A stretch of 64,000 nt of DNA. It comes from Agromyces sp. S2-1-8. GTDB taxonomy: Bacteria > Actinomycetota > Actinomycetes > Actinomycetales > Microbacteriaceae. Made by a program: the position numbers and the translations under genes. This document shows, piece by piece, positions 17,456 through 27,808 of this stretch. The notes under the pieces were generated by a model. The model searched no databases. It was not told where the DNA came from and worked only from the letters and a program-made list of their open reading frames with translations. The stretch covers positions 2,604,001 through 2,668,000 of the forward strand of contig NZ_JAJOLP010000001.1 of the NCBI RefSeq assembly GCF_021129215.1, written 5' to 3'. Numbering within the stretch: the first letter of the stretch is position 1; each line of letters opens with the position of its first letter.

Positions 17456-17518
17456 TTCCCCGGTTCCGGGAATAGATCCGGCAGATCCATGCGTTTGCAT
17501 ACGTGAGGCCGATCGGCC
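17456..17518 (+). promoter_or_regulatory. Cluster of inverted repeats upstream of the YceI gene
   Basis: In the 125-bp gap after the GH3 gene: a TTCCC/GGGAA stem with CCGG inside (17456-17472), ATGC-GTTT-GCAT (17489-17500) and a perfect 12-bp palindrome GGCCGATCGGCC (17507-17518), 30 bp before the YceI start. The first may end GH3 transcription; the last is an operator candidate. No -10 stands out. Confidence 0.3.
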
Positions 17519-17548
17519 CCGAGATATCGAACTGGAGAACAGCGAGCT

Positions 17549-18112
17549 ATGACGACCACCGCCCCGACGATCGAGATCCCCGGCTATCGCGCTGGCACCT
17601 GGAAGATCGACACCGCCCACAGCGAGGTCGGCTTCCAGATCCGCCACCTCATGATCAGCAAGGTCAAGGGCAAGTTCGAGCGCTTCGACGCGACCTTCGT
17701 GACCGCGGAGAACCCGCTCGAGTCGTCCGTGACCGCCTCGGCCGAGGTCGCGTCGGTGTCGACGAACGAGCCCAACCGCGACGCCCACCTGCGCACCGGC
17801 GACTTCTTCGAAGCCGAGACCTACCCGACGATCGACTTCGTCTCGACCGGGGTGCGCGTCGAGAAGGGCGACTTCAAGGTCGACGGCGACCTCACGATCC
17901 GCGGCATCACGAAGCCCGTCACGTTCGACTTCGAGTTCGGCGGCTTCGGCGGCGACCCCTACGGCAACTACAAGGGCGGCGCGTCGGCGAAGGCCGTCAT
18001 CAACCGCGAGGACTTCGGCCTCCTGTACAACACCGCCCTCGAGACCGGCGGCGTGCTGCTCGGCGACCAGGTCACCATCACGCTCGAGCTGCAGGCGGAC
18101 TTCCAGCAGTAG
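17549..18112 (+). CDS. YceI family protein, cytoplasmic form
   Basis: 187-residue YceI-domain lipocalin-like barrel. It starts GTWKIDTAHSEVGFQIRHLMISKVKGKF and has the family pattern DFFEAETYPTIDF, LTIRGITKPVTF and INREDFGL. These proteins bind polyisoprenoids or amphiphiles in the barrel. There is no signal peptide, unlike the periplasmic E. coli protein, which is common for actinobacterial homologues. ATG 17549 follows GGAGAAC. It is a single-gene unit ended by a strong hairpin at 18132-18160. Confidence 0.93.
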   Translation: MTTTAPTIEIPGYRAGTWKIDTAHSEVGFQIRHLMISKVKGKFERFDATFVTAENPLESSVTASAEVASVSTNEPNRDAHLRTGDFFEAETYPTIDFVSTGVRVEKGDFKVDGDLTIRGITKPVTFDFEFGGFGGDPYGNYKGGASAKAVINREDFGLLYNTALETGGVLLGDQVTITLELQADFQQ

Positions 18113-18131
18113 GTCGCGCGGCGCGATCGAC

Positions 18132-18160
18132 AGGGTCGGATGCCTCGGGCGTCCGACCCT
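18132..18160 (+). terminator. Strong hairpin terminator after the YceI gene, contains GGATGCCTC repeat
   Basis: A 13-bp stem (AGGGTCGGATGCC with GGCGTCCGACCCT, one T-G pair) closes on a 3-nt loop TCG and is followed by TCGTCGTTCC. It lies 20 bp after the stop. The left arm contains one copy of the dispersed 9-mer repeat. Because the next gene is convergent it may work in both directions. Confidence 0.65.
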
Positions 18161-18219
18161 TCGTCGTTCCGGCGGCGCCATGGGGACGCGTCCCCGCGCG
18201 AATGTGCGGCGCCGTGCCG

Positions 18220-19344
18220 TCAGGCGGTCGGCCCCACCTCGGTCGGCTCCACCTCGACCCCGGCGAGCCGGGCCGACCAGAACGCCGCCCAGCGATCGAG
18301 GGCGGGCCGGAACCCGTCGAGCTCGCACCCAGCCAGGAAGGGTGCGAGCGTCACGGTGGTGCCGGCACGCCGCTCGGGGGAGCGGCGCCACGTGCCCACC
18401 ACTTCGCCGTCGCGCACCAGGATCGGCAGGAACAGGCCGTTCTTGCCCGGCACGACGCGCAGCGCGTCGTCGGGGGAGCAGAAGGCGGAGCGATCGCCAT
18501 AGCCGAGGAAGTACTCGTCGAACGGCGCGAGCACGTGATGCCCCGACGCGGAACGGCCCGTGTTCGGCGCGTCGGCTGCGACGAATCGCTCGTCGTCCCA
18601 TGCGGTGACCGCGCCGCCCGCCAGATCGACCGCGGCGCGAGCCTGCGTGAGCGTGAGCCCGGTCCACCAGGCGAAGTCGCGAGCCGAGACGGGACCGTGC
18701 CCCCGGGCGTACCCCGCGAACAGCCGGGCGAGCGCCTCGTCGTCGCCGAGGTCGGACGCGCCCGCTGGCGACCACTCGTCGAGGAGCACGAAGCGCTGTC
18801 GCGCACGCGTCTCGATCGGGCCGTTGCACAGGAGCCCTTCGCTCGCGAGCAGCCAGATCAGGTGATAGCCGCGCTGGCCCGTCGTCGAGACACCGGCAGC
18901 GCTCCAGGCGGCCTGCAGTTCGTCGCGGGTCGCGGAGCGCCCGCCCTCGAGCAGCGCGACCGCGATGCCCCGGACGGTGGCGAGCACCTGCAGGTCGATG
19001 CCCTCGTCGCGCTCCATCTTCGCCGAGCGCATGCGGACCCGGGGCGACGCGAGCCGGAGGATCGGACGCAGCATCACCGGGTCGACGAAGTGCAGCGTGC
19101 CGCGCATCGGCCACGACCTGAGCAGCAGCCGGCCCTCGATCGCGGCGTCGATCGACGCCTCGCTCGAGTCGCGGACGCGCGCGCCGAGCACCCACTTCGC
19201 TGCGGCGAGGTCTTGCGCCTGCACGCAGACGAGCCGCTCGATCGCGTCGGCGGGGGAGCCGAACGGGGTCACGAGCCCCTGCGCCCGGAGCCGGGCCGCG
19301 CGCAGCGCCGCGACCGCGGAATCGCGCGAGGCATCCGTCGTCAT
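18220..19344 (-). CDS. HTH_42 winged-helix DNA glycosylase-like protein (AlkZ/AlkX superfamily)
   Basis: 374 residues of the HTH_42 (formerly winged-helix DNA-binding) family, now known to contain the AlkZ and YcaQ/AlkX DNA glycosylases that unhook interstrand crosslinks and excise bulky alkyl adducts. The QxQ catalytic motif is present as VCVQAQD (Gln42, Gln44). Also seen are SWPMRGTLHFV, RDFAWWTG and the late FDEYFLGYGDRS segment typical of the family. ATG 19344 is supported by a CAGACT -10-like element 6 nt upstream. A motif resembling PafBC-dependent promoters lies at 19351-19373. The glycosylase role is family inference; the exact lesion is unknown. Confidence 0.85.
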   Translation of the reverse strand: MTTDASRDSAVAALRAARLRAQGLVTPFGSPADAIERLVCVQAQDLAAAKWVLGARVRDSSEASIDAAIEGRLLLRSWPMRGTLHFVDPVMLRPILRLASPRVRMRSAKMERDEGIDLQVLATVRGIAVALLEGGRSATRDELQAAWSAAGVSTTGQRGYHLIWLLASEGLLCNGPIETRARQRFVLLDEWSPAGASDLGDDEALARLFAGYARGHGPVSARDFAWWTGLTLTQARAAVDLAGGAVTAWDDERFVAADAPNTGRSASGHHVLAPFDEYFLGYGDRSAFCSPDDALRVVPGKNGLFLPILVRDGEVVGTWRRSPERRAGTTVTLAPFLAGCELDGFRPALDRWAAFWSARLAGVEVEPTEVGPTA

Positions 19345-19350
19345 GCTGCG

Positions 19351-19373
19351 AGTCTGCCCGACGCTGCCGACAT
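19351..19373 (-). promoter_or_regulatory. RecA-NDp-like (PafBC-type) promoter of the AlkZ-like gene
   Basis: On the minus strand: ATGTCGGCA, 8 nt, CAGACT, 6 nt, ATG. The published RecA-NDp consensus is TTGTCRGTG-N8-TANNNT; six of nine upstream bases match with exact spacing, but the -10 starts with C rather than T. Confidence 0.35.
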
Positions 19374-19458
19374 CGCGCGAGGCGGCCGCGCGCCGCCGGT
19401 TAGACTGGGAGGCTGTGCCACTCGGCACCATCGAACCCACCCCGCCAGGAGGCCCGCC

Positions 19459-21057
<1,599 letters not shown>

Positions 21058-21099
21058 CGCGCGCACGCGGCCGCACCGCAGCGATCGACCGGGAGCGCC

Positions 21100-21951
21100 C
21101 TACCGGCGGTCGAGGATCCCGTCCTCGACGTCGGCGTCCTCGTCGCGGCGGGCCTTCCGCTCGGGTCGCCGCGGTGCGCGGCGCTGCGGACCGCGGTCGC
21201 CGCCGCTGCCCGTGGATGCCTCGGCGAGGCCCTTGCGCTCCTGGTTCGCCGCCCAACCCAGGCCGATGAACGCGAGCAGGGCGAACACGAACCACTGCAG
21301 CGCGTACGACAGGTGCGGCCCCTCGTCGCGCTCGGGGCGCGGGGCCGCGAGCGGCGGCTCGGCGGCGTCGTCGGGCGACTGCACGAGCAGGCCGTACGCG
21401 CCGGTGTAGGCGGGGGCGTCGATCCGTGCGGCGAGTTCGTCGAGATCGATCGTCGCGAGCTCGGTGCCCGTCGACGTTCGGCCCGCGATCGTGCCCTCAC
21501 CCGCCTTCAGGCGCGCCTCGACCACGACCTCGCCCGAGGGCGCGGCCGGAATATCGCCCGGTCGTCCGTCGGGCGCCTCCGGGATCCAGCCGCGGTCGAC
21601 CATGAACACCGTGCCGTCGTCGAGGCGGAACGGGGTGATGACCTCGAAGCCCACGTTGCCGCCCAGCGGTCGGTTCCGCACCACGACCTCGTCGGCGGCC
21701 AGGTACTCGCCCTCGAGCGACACGACCTGCCAGCGCTGGTCGATGTCGAACGCGCCCGGATCGGGGAGCGCCTCGGCGACGGGAACGGCGTCGGCGTCGT
21801 AGTTCGCGTCGATGCGGGCGACCTCGGCGAGCGCCTCGGCGCGGCGGTTGAGCTGCCAGGTGCCGAGGGCCGAGCACGCGATCGCGAAGATCACCACGAG
21901 GACGAGGTACCCGGCCCAGCGGCCGCTGAGGAGGAAGCGCCAGTCGTTCAC
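21100..21951 (-). CDS. SURF1 family cytochrome oxidase assembly protein
   Basis: 283-residue membrane protein with two helices (about 12-30 and 213-232) bracketing a soluble extracytoplasmic domain, the SURF1 arrangement. Seen are GTWQLNRR after helix 1, VVRNRPLGGNVGFEVITPF, VDRGWIP and the C-terminal HLSYALQWFVFALLAF helix. SURF1 helps insert haem a into cytochrome c oxidase subunit I. The charged tail after helix 2 is longer than in most homologues. The GTG start overlaps the preceding gene's stop (GTGA), and the gene ends an operon with a small Cys-containing protein and DUF3099. Confidence 0.92.
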   Translation of the reverse strand: MNDWRFLLSGRWAGYLVLVVIFAIACSALGTWQLNRRAEALAEVARIDANYDADAVPVAEALPDPGAFDIDQRWQVVSLEGEYLAADEVVVRNRPLGGNVGFEVITPFRLDDGTVFMVDRGWIPEAPDGRPGDIPAAPSGEVVVEARLKAGEGTIAGRTSTGTELATIDLDELAARIDAPAYTGAYGLLVQSPDDAAEPPLAAPRPERDEGPHLSYALQWFVFALLAFIGLGWAANQERKGLAEASTGSGGDRGPQRRAPRRPERKARRDEDADVEDGILDRR

Positions 21952-22202
21952 GAGCGGCCTCCCGTCGAGGCATCCGCGCCGCGCTCGTCATGACCGAAGG
22001 CGGCGACGGAGACCGGGAACGAGCGGGCCTCGAGGAACCCGCGCAGGTAGTCGACGTGCTCGTCGCAGGCGAGCCACGTCTTGCTGCGGTCGCCCGTGTG
22101 GATCTTGGGGTTGCGCCATTCGATGCGCCACGTCGCGGCCGTCGTGCACGCGGCGCGGGAGCAGACGGCGCCGTCGGGGGCGCCGGAGAGTCCGCCGATC
22201 AT
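21948..22202 (-). CDS. Small conserved actinobacterial protein, possible zinc ribbon
   Basis: 84 residues, function unknown. Three cysteines (C14, C19, C46) and histidines in WLACDEHVDYL suggest a metal-binding fold; the segment CSRAACTTAATWRIEWRNPKIH is the recognisable core. No signal peptide. It is coupled on both sides: its ATG overlaps the DUF3099 stop (ATGA) and its stop overlaps the SURF1 start (GTGA). The DUF3099, small protein, SURF1, fabG neighbourhood is recurrent in actinobacteria as far as I recall. Confidence 0.7.
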   Translation of the reverse strand: MIGGLSGAPDGAVCSRAACTTAATWRIEWRNPKIHTGDRSKTWLACDEHVDYLRGFLEARSFPVSVAAFGHDERGADASTGGRS

Positions 22203-22495
22203 CGGGTTCCGTCGCCTTCGTCCGGTGAGGGCGCGGACGGCCCGGCGGGCAGGGCGCGATCGGGACGGACGGCACGGCCCGCGCGACCCGAACCCTGCGC
22301 GTTCGCGAGCACGACCGCGATGTAGGGGAGGAAGATCGCCCCGGCTGCGAAGACCGCGAGCCACCATCCCTTCGCGAAGAGCATGGCGAAGATGCAGGCG
22401 ACCCGGATCGTCATCGCGATCGTGTACTTGATCATGCGTGCGCGCCGCTCCGCTTCGGGGGAGGGCGGCAGCGAGGTGATCGACTGCTGCTTCAT
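22199..22495 (-). CDS. DUF3099 family membrane protein
   Basis: 98 residues with two hydrophobic helices (about 26-43 and 46-62: MTIRVACIFAMLFAKGWWLAVFAAGAIFLPYIAVVLAN), the compact DUF3099 pattern. N-terminus cytoplasmic by the positive-inside rule (RRAR before helix 1), and an acidic, proline-rich tail. Function unknown. ATG 22495 is the usual family start; an upstream in-frame TTG near 22534 preceded by no better signal is possible. First gene of the coupled three-gene unit ending with SURF1, divergent from fabG. Confidence 0.82.
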   Translation of the reverse strand: MKQQSITSLPPSPEAERRARMIKYTIAMTIRVACIFAMLFAKGWWLAVFAAGAIFLPYIAVVLANAQGSGRAGRAVRPDRALPAGPSAPSPDEGDGTR

Positions 22496-22638
22496 GGTGG
22501 TCGCCGGGATCTGACGGCGCTCCTCTTGCTTCAAGCCTACGTCCGTCGCGACCCGACGGATGCCGAGAACGGGACACTCTATGCTGGGACGGGCCGCACG
22601 GCCAGTTCCCCGCATCGACCCTTGAAACGGAGTCCAGC

Positions 22639-23349
22639 ATGACGACGAGCCGCACCGTCCTCGTGACCGGTGGCAACCGGGGCATCGGCTACGCCATCGC
22701 CCGCGAGTTCATCGCCCAGGGGCACCGCGTCGCCGTCACCGCCCGCTCCGGCGAGGGGCCCGAGGGCTCGCTCACCGTGCGGGCCGACGTCACCGACGCC
22801 GAGTCGATCGACCGCGCGTTCACCGAGATCGAGGCCGAGCTCGGCCCCGTCGAGGTCGTCGTCGCCAATGCGGGCATCACCCGCGACACCCTCCTCCTGC
22901 GCATGAGCGAGGACGAGTTCACGAGCGTCATCGACACCAACCTCACGGGCGCGTTCCGCGTCGTCAAGCGGGCGTCGAAGGGCATGCTGAAGGCGCGGTT
23001 CGGCCGCATCGTGCTCATCTCGAGCGTCGTCGGGCTCTACGGCTCGCCCGGCCAGATCAACTACTCGTCGTCGAAGGCCGGCCTGGTCGGCATGGCCCGC
23101 TCGCTCACCCGCGAGCTCGGCGCCCGCAACATCACCGCGAACGTCGTCGCGCCGGGGTTCATCGAGACCGACATGACCGATGAGCTGCCCGAGGCGCAGC
23201 AGGCGGAGTACAAGAAGAACATCCCGCTCGGACGATTCGCGTCTCCCGACGAGGTCGCGCGGGTCGTGGCCTGGCTCGCGGGCGACGACGCCGGGTACAT
23301 CTCGGGTGCCGTCATCCCCGTCGACGGCGGCCTCGGCATGGGGCACTGA
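22639..23349 (+). CDS. fabG: 3-oxoacyl-[ACP] reductase, SDR family
   Basis: 236-residue short-chain dehydrogenase with the NADPH motif TGGNRGIG (residues 10-17), NAG at NAGITRDTLLL, catalytic Ser in ISSVVG and the YSSSK Tyr/Lys pair. Spacing and the segments GLYGSPGQINYSSSKAGLVGMARSL match the FabG1/MabA group, which reduces 3-oxoacyl-ACP in fatty-acid elongation. ATG 22639 follows an ACGGAG ribosome-binding site; a TATGCT -10 is visible about 60 bp upstream, giving a leader of roughly 45 nt. No other fatty-acid gene is adjacent, so the exact substrate is inferred from family likeness. Confidence 0.92.
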   Translation: MTTSRTVLVTGGNRGIGYAIAREFIAQGHRVAVTARSGEGPEGSLTVRADVTDAESIDRAFTEIEAELGPVEVVVANAGITRDTLLLRMSEDEFTSVIDTNLTGAFRVVKRASKGMLKARFGRIVLISSVVGLYGSPGQINYSSSKAGLVGMARSLTRELGARNITANVVAPGFIETDMTDELPEAQQAEYKKNIPLGRFASPDEVARVVAWLAGDDAGYISGAVIPVDGGLGMGH

Positions 23350-23377
23350 GCGCGTCCGACGCTCCCGCCGACGCGGC

Positions 23378-24040
23378 TCAGCCGCGCAGGCCGAGCAGCG
23401 CGAGCACCTGAGCGAGGTCGGGTCGGTCGACCGCGACGTCGGCCTGCGCCCTCACGATCGGCTTCGCGCAGAATGCGACGCCGAGCGCCGCGCGGTCGAG
23501 CATGCGGAGGTCGTTCGCCCCGTCGCCCACGGCGACCGTTCGGCCGAGCGGGATCGCGCTGCGGTCGGCCCATTCCTCGAGCGCGAGGCGCTTCGCCTCG
23601 GCGTCGATGATCGGCCCGTCGACCACGCCCGTGAGCCGGCCGTCGACGACCGCGAGCCGGTTCGCCCGGCAGAAGTCGAGTCCCAGTCGTTCGGCGAGGG
23701 GGTCGAGCAGCTCGTGGAAACCGCCCGACACCACGCCGACGCGACCACCCGCGGCGTGCACGCCGGCGATGAGGGCCTCGACGCCGGGCGTCGGGGTCAT
23801 GCGGGTCCGCACCTCGTCGAACACGGCGGTCTCGACACCCGCGAGGGTCGCGACGCGCTCGCGCAGGCTCGCCGCGAAGTCGAGTTCGCCGCGCATGGCC
23901 CGCTCGGTCACGGCGGCGACGTGCTCGAGGCTGCCGGCGGCTTCGGCGAGCAGCTCGATCGCCTCCTCTCGGATGAGCGTCGAGTCGGCGTCGAGCACGA
24001 CGAGCGGGCCGCCGGAGCGGCCTGTCTGCGCGGCGCTCAC
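23378..24040 (-). CDS. serB: Phosphoserine phosphatase
   Basis: 220-residue HAD-family phosphatase carrying the nucleophile motif LDADST (Asp17, Asp19), motif [12 protein letters not shown] and motif [18 protein letters not shown], with the SerB-specific segments [13 protein letters not shown] and FCAKPIV. It catalyses the last step of serine synthesis. There is no N-terminal ACT domain, which many actinobacterial SerB proteins have, so this is the short form. The GTG start overlaps the glgC stop (GTGA), coupling serine synthesis to glycogen synthesis in one transcript. Confidence 0.92.
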   Translation of the reverse strand: MSAAQTGRSGGPLVVLDADSTLIREEAIELLAEAAGSLEHVAAVTERAMRGELDFAASLRERVATLAGVETAVFDEVRTRMTPTPGVEALIAGVHAAGGRVGVVSGGFHELLDPLAERLGLDFCRANRLAVVDGRLTGVVDGPIIDAEAKRLALEEWADRSAIPLGRTVAVGDGANDLRMLDRAALGVAFCAKPIVRAQADVAVDRPDLAQVLALLGLRG

Positions 24041-25284
24041 GCGTGCGTCCGGACGCGCGAGCCCTTGCCCACGACGGTGATGCCGCTGTCGGTCACGATG
24101 AAGCCCCGCGCGACGTCCTCGGCGCGGTCGACGCCGATGCGTGCGCCGGCTTCGACGACCACCTCCTTGTCAAGGATGGCGCGCTGCACCGTCGCTCCGG
24201 CCTCGATGCGTGCGCGATCGAAGAGGATCGAGTCGGCGACGTGCGCCCCCGAGCCGACGATCGCCCACGGGCCGAGGACGCTCCGTTCGACGTGCGCACC
24301 CGAGATGACGGAGCCCAGCGACACGATCGAGTCGATCACGGTGCCGAGCGAACCCCGCGCATCGCGCGTGAACTTCGCCGGGGGCGAGTTGAGCTGCTGG
24401 CTGAAGATGGGCCATTCCCGGTTGTAGAGGTTGAAGACCGGCAGCACCGAGATGAGGTCCTGATGCGCCTCGAAGAACGAGTCGATCGTTCCCACGTCGC
24501 GCCAGTAGTAGCGATCGCGATCGGTCGAGCCGGGCACCTCGTTGCGCTGCAGGTCGTAGACCCCCGCCTCGCCGCGGTCGACGAAGGCGGGGATGATGTC
24601 GCCGCCCATGTCGTGGCTCGACGAGGACTGCTCGCCGTCGCTCAGCACCGCGTCGATGAGGGCCTGAGCGTCGAACACGTAGTTGCCCATGGAGGCGAGC
24701 ACCTCGCCGGGGGAGTCGGGCAGGCCGACGGGGTCGTTCGGCTTCTCGAGGAACCGGTTGATGCGCTCGGGGGAGGCGGGATCGACCTCGATGACGCCGA
24801 ACTGGTTCGCGAGCGCGATCGGCTGCCGGATGGCGGCGACCGTGGCGGCGGCCCCAGACTCGACGTGCGCGTCGATCATCTGCGAGAAGTCCATGCGGTA
24901 GACGTGGTCGGCGCCGACGACGACGATGAGGTCGGGCCGCTCGTCGTAGATGAGGTTGAGGCTCTGCAGGATGGCGTCGGCCGATCCCGAGAACCAGCGC
25001 TTGCCCAGACGCTGCTGCGCCGGCACCGACGCGACGTAGGAGTTCAGGAGGCCGTTGAGCCGCCACGTCTGCGACACGTGCCGGTCGAGCGAGTGCGACT
25101 TGTACTGGGTCAGCACGACGACCTGGCGAAGGCCGGAGTTCAACAGGTTCGACAGCGCGAAGTCGATGAGCCGGTACTGGCCGCCGAAGGGCACGGCGGG
25201 TTTCGCCCGGTCTTCCGTCAGTGGCATGAGCCGCTTGCCCTCGCCGCCGGCGAGGACGATACCGAAGACCTTGCGCGCAACCAT
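24037..25284 (-). CDS. glgC: Glucose-1-phosphate adenylyltransferase
   Basis: 415-residue ADP-glucose pyrophosphorylase. The N-terminal nucleotidyltransferase domain begins [37 protein letters not shown]; the glucose-1-phosphate site segment RFLEKP and the Asp in [11 protein letters not shown] are present; a left-handed beta-helix closes the protein (about 300-405). It makes ADP-glucose for glycogen or maltose-1-phosphate synthesis. ATG 25284 has a TACAGT -10 element 6 nt upstream. It is divergent from the glycogen synthase gene across 81 bp, a pairing also seen in mycobacteria (Rv1212c/Rv1213). Confidence 0.95.
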   Translation of the reverse strand: MVARKVFGIVLAGGEGKRLMPLTEDRAKPAVPFGGQYRLIDFALSNLLNSGLRQVVVLTQYKSHSLDRHVSQTWRLNGLLNSYVASVPAQQRLGKRWFSGSADAILQSLNLIYDERPDLIVVVGADHVYRMDFSQMIDAHVESGAAATVAAIRQPIALANQFGVIEVDPASPERINRFLEKPNDPVGLPDSPGEVLASMGNYVFDAQALIDAVLSDGEQSSSSHDMGGDIIPAFVDRGEAGVYDLQRNEVPGSTDRDRYYWRDVGTIDSFFEAHQDLISVLPVFNLYNREWPIFSQQLNSPPAKFTRDARGSLGTVIDSIVSLGSVISGAHVERSVLGPWAIVGSGAHVADSILFDRARIEAGATVQRAILDKEVVVEAGARIGVDRAEDVARGFIVTDSGITVVGKGSRVRTHA

Positions 25285-25290
25285 GTGCCC

Positions 25291-25359
25291 ACTGTAACCA
25301 GCCGGCGGCGATTCGGTGCTCCCGGTTTCGGAGCGTGTCACCGGCCCCTGCGCTAGCGT
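25291..25359. promoter_or_regulatory. Divergent leaderless promoters for glgC and glgA
   Basis: TACAGT on the minus strand (25291-25296) ends 6 nt before the glgC ATG, and TAGCGT on the plus strand (25354-25359) ends 6 nt before the glgA ATG. The 57 bp between them would hold both upstream promoter regions and any shared regulator site; no clear palindrome is visible. Confidence 0.5.
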
Positions 25360-25365
25360 TGCAGC

Positions 25366-26553
25366 ATGCGCGTCGACCTCCTCACTCGTGAGTATCCGCC
25401 CGAGGTCTACGGGGGTGCCGGCGTGCACGCCGCAGAGCTCGTCCGCGCGCTGAGGGCGAGCATCGACGTGCAGGTGCGCTGCTTCGGCGCGCCGCGCACG
25501 GAGGCCGGCACGACCGCCTACCCGGTGCCTGCCGAGTTCGCCGAGGCGAACGCCGCACTCTCGACGATGGCCGTCGACCTGCTCATCGCCGGCGATTCCG
25601 CGGGCGCCGACCTCGTGCACTCGCACACGTGGTACGCGAACTTCGCCGGCTTCACCGCCAAGCGACTGCACGGCGTTCCGCACGTGGTCACCGCGCACAG
25701 CCTCGAGCCGCTGCGACCGTGGAAGGCCGAGCAGCTCGGCGGCGGCTACCGGTTGAGCTCGTGGGTCGAGCGGGCCGCCTTCACCGATGCCGACGCCGTC
25801 ATCGCGGTGAGCGACGGCATGCGCCGCGACATCCTGCGCTCGTATCCCGACCTCGACCCCGCTCGCGTGGAGGTCGTCTACAACGGCATCGACCTCACCG
25901 ACTGGGCGCCCTCGAACGACGCCGACGCCGTGCGCGCGCTCGGCGTCGACCCCGAACGGCCCTCGATCGTGTTCGTCGGCCGCATCACCCGGCAGAAGGG
26001 CCTGCCGTACCTGCTGCGCGCGGCGCGGCTGCTGCCCGCCGACGTGCAGCTCGTGCTCTGCGCTGGCGCTCCCGACACCCCTGAGATCATGGCCGAGGTC
26101 GAGGGCCTCGTCGAGGGCCTGCGCGCCGAGCGCGACGGCGTCGTCTGGATCGACCGCCATCTGCCCAGGAACGAGCTCACCGCACTGCTCACCGCGGCGA
26201 CGTGCTTCGTGTGCCCCTCGATCTACGAGCCCCTCGGCATCGTCAACCTCGAGGCGATGGCCTGCGGCGCGCCCGTCGTCGGCACCGCGACCGGGGGCAT
26301 CCCCGAGGTCGTCGACGACGGCGTCACGGGCGTGCTCGTGCCGATCGAGCAGGCCGACGACGGCACGGGCACCCCGCTCGACCCCGACCGTTTCGTCGCC
26401 GATCTCGCTGCGGCGCTCACGCGCGTCGTCGCCGATCCGGCGCGCGCCGCCGAGATGGGCGCGGCCGGCCGCAGGCGCGCCGAGACGCAGTTCGCGTGGG
26501 ACGCGATCGCCGCCCGAACGATCGAGGTGTACGAGCGGGTGCTCGGCCGCTGA
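25366..26553 (+). CDS. glgA: GT4 glycogen synthase / maltose-1-phosphate synthase (GlgA/GlgM type)
   Basis: 395-residue GT-B glycosyltransferase of the short actinobacterial GlgA class. It begins [29 protein letters not shown], has the donor-site [10 protein letters not shown] and the EX7E motif in [18 protein letters not shown]. Mycobacterial counterparts (Rv1212c, GlgM) transfer glucose from ADP-glucose to glucose-1-phosphate, forming maltose-1-phosphate; others extend glycogen directly, and sequence alone does not settle which applies. Divergent from glgC, which provides ADP-glucose. Start ATG 25366 with TAGCGT 6 nt upstream. Confidence 0.93.
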   Translation: MRVDLLTREYPPEVYGGAGVHAAELVRALRASIDVQVRCFGAPRTEAGTTAYPVPAEFAEANAALSTMAVDLLIAGDSAGADLVHSHTWYANFAGFTAKRLHGVPHVVTAHSLEPLRPWKAEQLGGGYRLSSWVERAAFTDADAVIAVSDGMRRDILRSYPDLDPARVEVVYNGIDLTDWAPSNDADAVRALGVDPERPSIVFVGRITRQKGLPYLLRAARLLPADVQLVLCAGAPDTPEIMAEVEGLVEGLRAERDGVVWIDRHLPRNELTALLTAATCFVCPSIYEPLGIVNLEAMACGAPVVGTATGGIPEVVDDGVTGVLVPIEQADDGTGTPLDPDRFVADLAAALTRVVADPARAAEMGAAGRRRAETQFAWDAIAARTIEVYERVLGR

Positions 26554-26589
26554 CCCGACGGGTGCGCCGGAGGGCGACTTCGCTCCCGA

Positions 26590-26595
26590 TAGCAT
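26590..26595 (+). promoter_or_regulatory. -10 element TAGCAT of the ABC ATPase gene
   Basis: TAGCAT ends 7 nt before ATG 26603, indicating a leaderless transcript. It lies only 37 bp after the glgA stop, so the gene has its own promoter rather than depending on glgA. Confidence 0.45.
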
Positions 26596-26602
26596 TGGAC
26601 GC

Positions 26603-27394
26603 ATGGCGAGTGCGAGTACGGTTCTGCAGTTCCGGGATGTGTCGGTGGTCCGAGATGGCAACACGATCCTCGACTCGGTGACGTGGAGCGTCGACTCCGA
26701 CGAGCGCTGGGTCGTGCTCGGGCCGAACGGTGCGGGCAAGACCACGCTGCTGCAGATCGCCGCCGCTGCGATGCACCCGACCTCGGGCAAGGCCGAGGTG
26801 CTGCAGGAGAAGCTCGGCAAGGTCGACGTCTTCGAGCTCCGCCCGATGATCGGCTTCGCCTCGACGGCGATGGCCCGCCGCATCCCGCGCGACGAGACCG
26901 TGCTCGACGTCGTGCTCACCGCGGCGTACTCGGTCACGGGGCGCTGGAACGAGGAGTACGAGGGCATCGACCTCCGTCGCGCCGAGCGCGTGCTCAAGGA
27001 GTGGGGCCTCGAGGGCTTCTCGGGCCGCCGGTTCGGCAGCCTGTCCGACGGCGAGCAGAAGCGCGTGCAGATCGCCCGTTCGGTCATGACCGACCCCGAG
27101 CTCCTGCTCCTCGACGAGCCGGCCGCGAGCCTCGACCTCGGCGCCCGCGAAGAGCTCGTCGGGCTCCTCGGCGGCTACGCCGCGTCGCCGGCGTCTCCGG
27201 CGATCGTCATGGTCACCCACCACGTCGAGGAGATCCCGGTCGGCTTCACGCACGCGCTGCTCCTGTCGAAGGGCGGCATCGTCGCGGCGGGCCCGCTCGC
27301 CGAGGCGCTCACGGCCGAGGCGCTGAGCACCACCTTCGACATGAAGATCGAGCTCACCGAGCGCGACGGGCGGTTCGCCGCGCGCGCCGTCTGA
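26603..27394 (+). CDS. ABC transporter ATP-binding protein without partner permease
   Basis: 263-residue single ABC ATPase: Walker [10 protein letters not shown] (about residue 42), signature [13 protein letters not shown] (Asp replaces the usual Gly), Walker [14 protein letters not shown]-loop [10 protein letters not shown]. The closest family is the ModF/YlmA-like group found alone in genomes. No permease or binding protein is next to it, so its partner, if any, lies elsewhere. The gene precedes the L31 gene but an own promoter and leader separate them. Confidence 0.88.
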   Translation: MASASTVLQFRDVSVVRDGNTILDSVTWSVDSDERWVVLGPNGAGKTTLLQIAAAAMHPTSGKAEVLQEKLGKVDVFELRPMIGFASTAMARRIPRDETVLDVVLTAAYSVTGRWNEEYEGIDLRRAERVLKEWGLEGFSGRRFGSLSDGEQKRVQIARSVMTDPELLLLDEPAASLDLGAREELVGLLGGYAASPASPAIVMVTHHVEEIPVGFTHALLLSKGGIVAAGPLAEALTAEALSTTFDMKIELTERDGRFAARAV

Positions 27395-27416
27395 GACGTT
27401 CGCGCCTCGACTCTGC

Positions 27417-27550
27417 TAAACTCGTTAGCTGGCCCTCGGGGCCAGCATGCTTTCCCGCCGACGAACGGCACCGCGAAGGTGCGACACTCGCGCGGCGGGA
27501 GCTCGAACATCATCCGATCGCTCTATCAACCGAAATCCAAGGAAGTCTCC
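27417..27550 (+). promoter_or_regulatory. Promoter and structured leader of the L31 gene
   Basis: A TAAACT element (27417-27422) is followed by a perfect hairpin GCTGGCCC-TCG-GGGCCAGC (27428-27446) at what would be the very 5' end of a leader of about 120 nt. A second, longer pairing CCCGCCG with CGGCGGG brackets the middle of the leader. The final AAGGAAG before ATG 27551 is the ribosome-binding site. Such leaders often carry autoregulation of ribosomal proteins; that is inference. Confidence 0.4.
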
Positions 27551-27799
27551 ATGAAGACCGACATCCACCCCGAGTACAACGCCATCGTCTTCCGCGACCT
27601 GGCTTCGGGCGCCACGTTCCTCACGCGCTCGACCGCGACGAGCGACAAGACGGTCGAGCTCGACGGTGTCACCTACCCGGTCATCGACGTCGAGATCTCG
27701 AGCGAGTCGCACCCGTTCTACACGGGCAAGCAGCGCATCATGGACTCGGCCGGCCGCGTCGAGAAGTTCAACCAGCGCTTCAAGAACTTCGGCAAGTAA
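27551..27799 (+). CDS. rpmE2: Ribosomal protein L31, type B (zinc-independent)
   Basis: 82-residue large-subunit protein L31 of type B. It begins [28 protein letters not shown] and ends [14 protein letters not shown], the usual type B ends. No cysteine occurs anywhere, so the zinc ribbon of the C+ form is absent; in actinobacteria such paralogues often replace the zinc form when zinc is scarce. No Zur box could be recognised by eye in the leader. ATG 27551 follows AAGGAAG. A very strong terminator follows. Confidence 0.96.
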   Translation: MKTDIHPEYNAIVFRDLASGATFLTRSTATSDKTVELDGVTYPVIDVEISSESHPFYTGKQRIMDSAGRVEKFNQRFKNFGK

Positions 27800-27808
27800 T
27801 CCAGCCGA

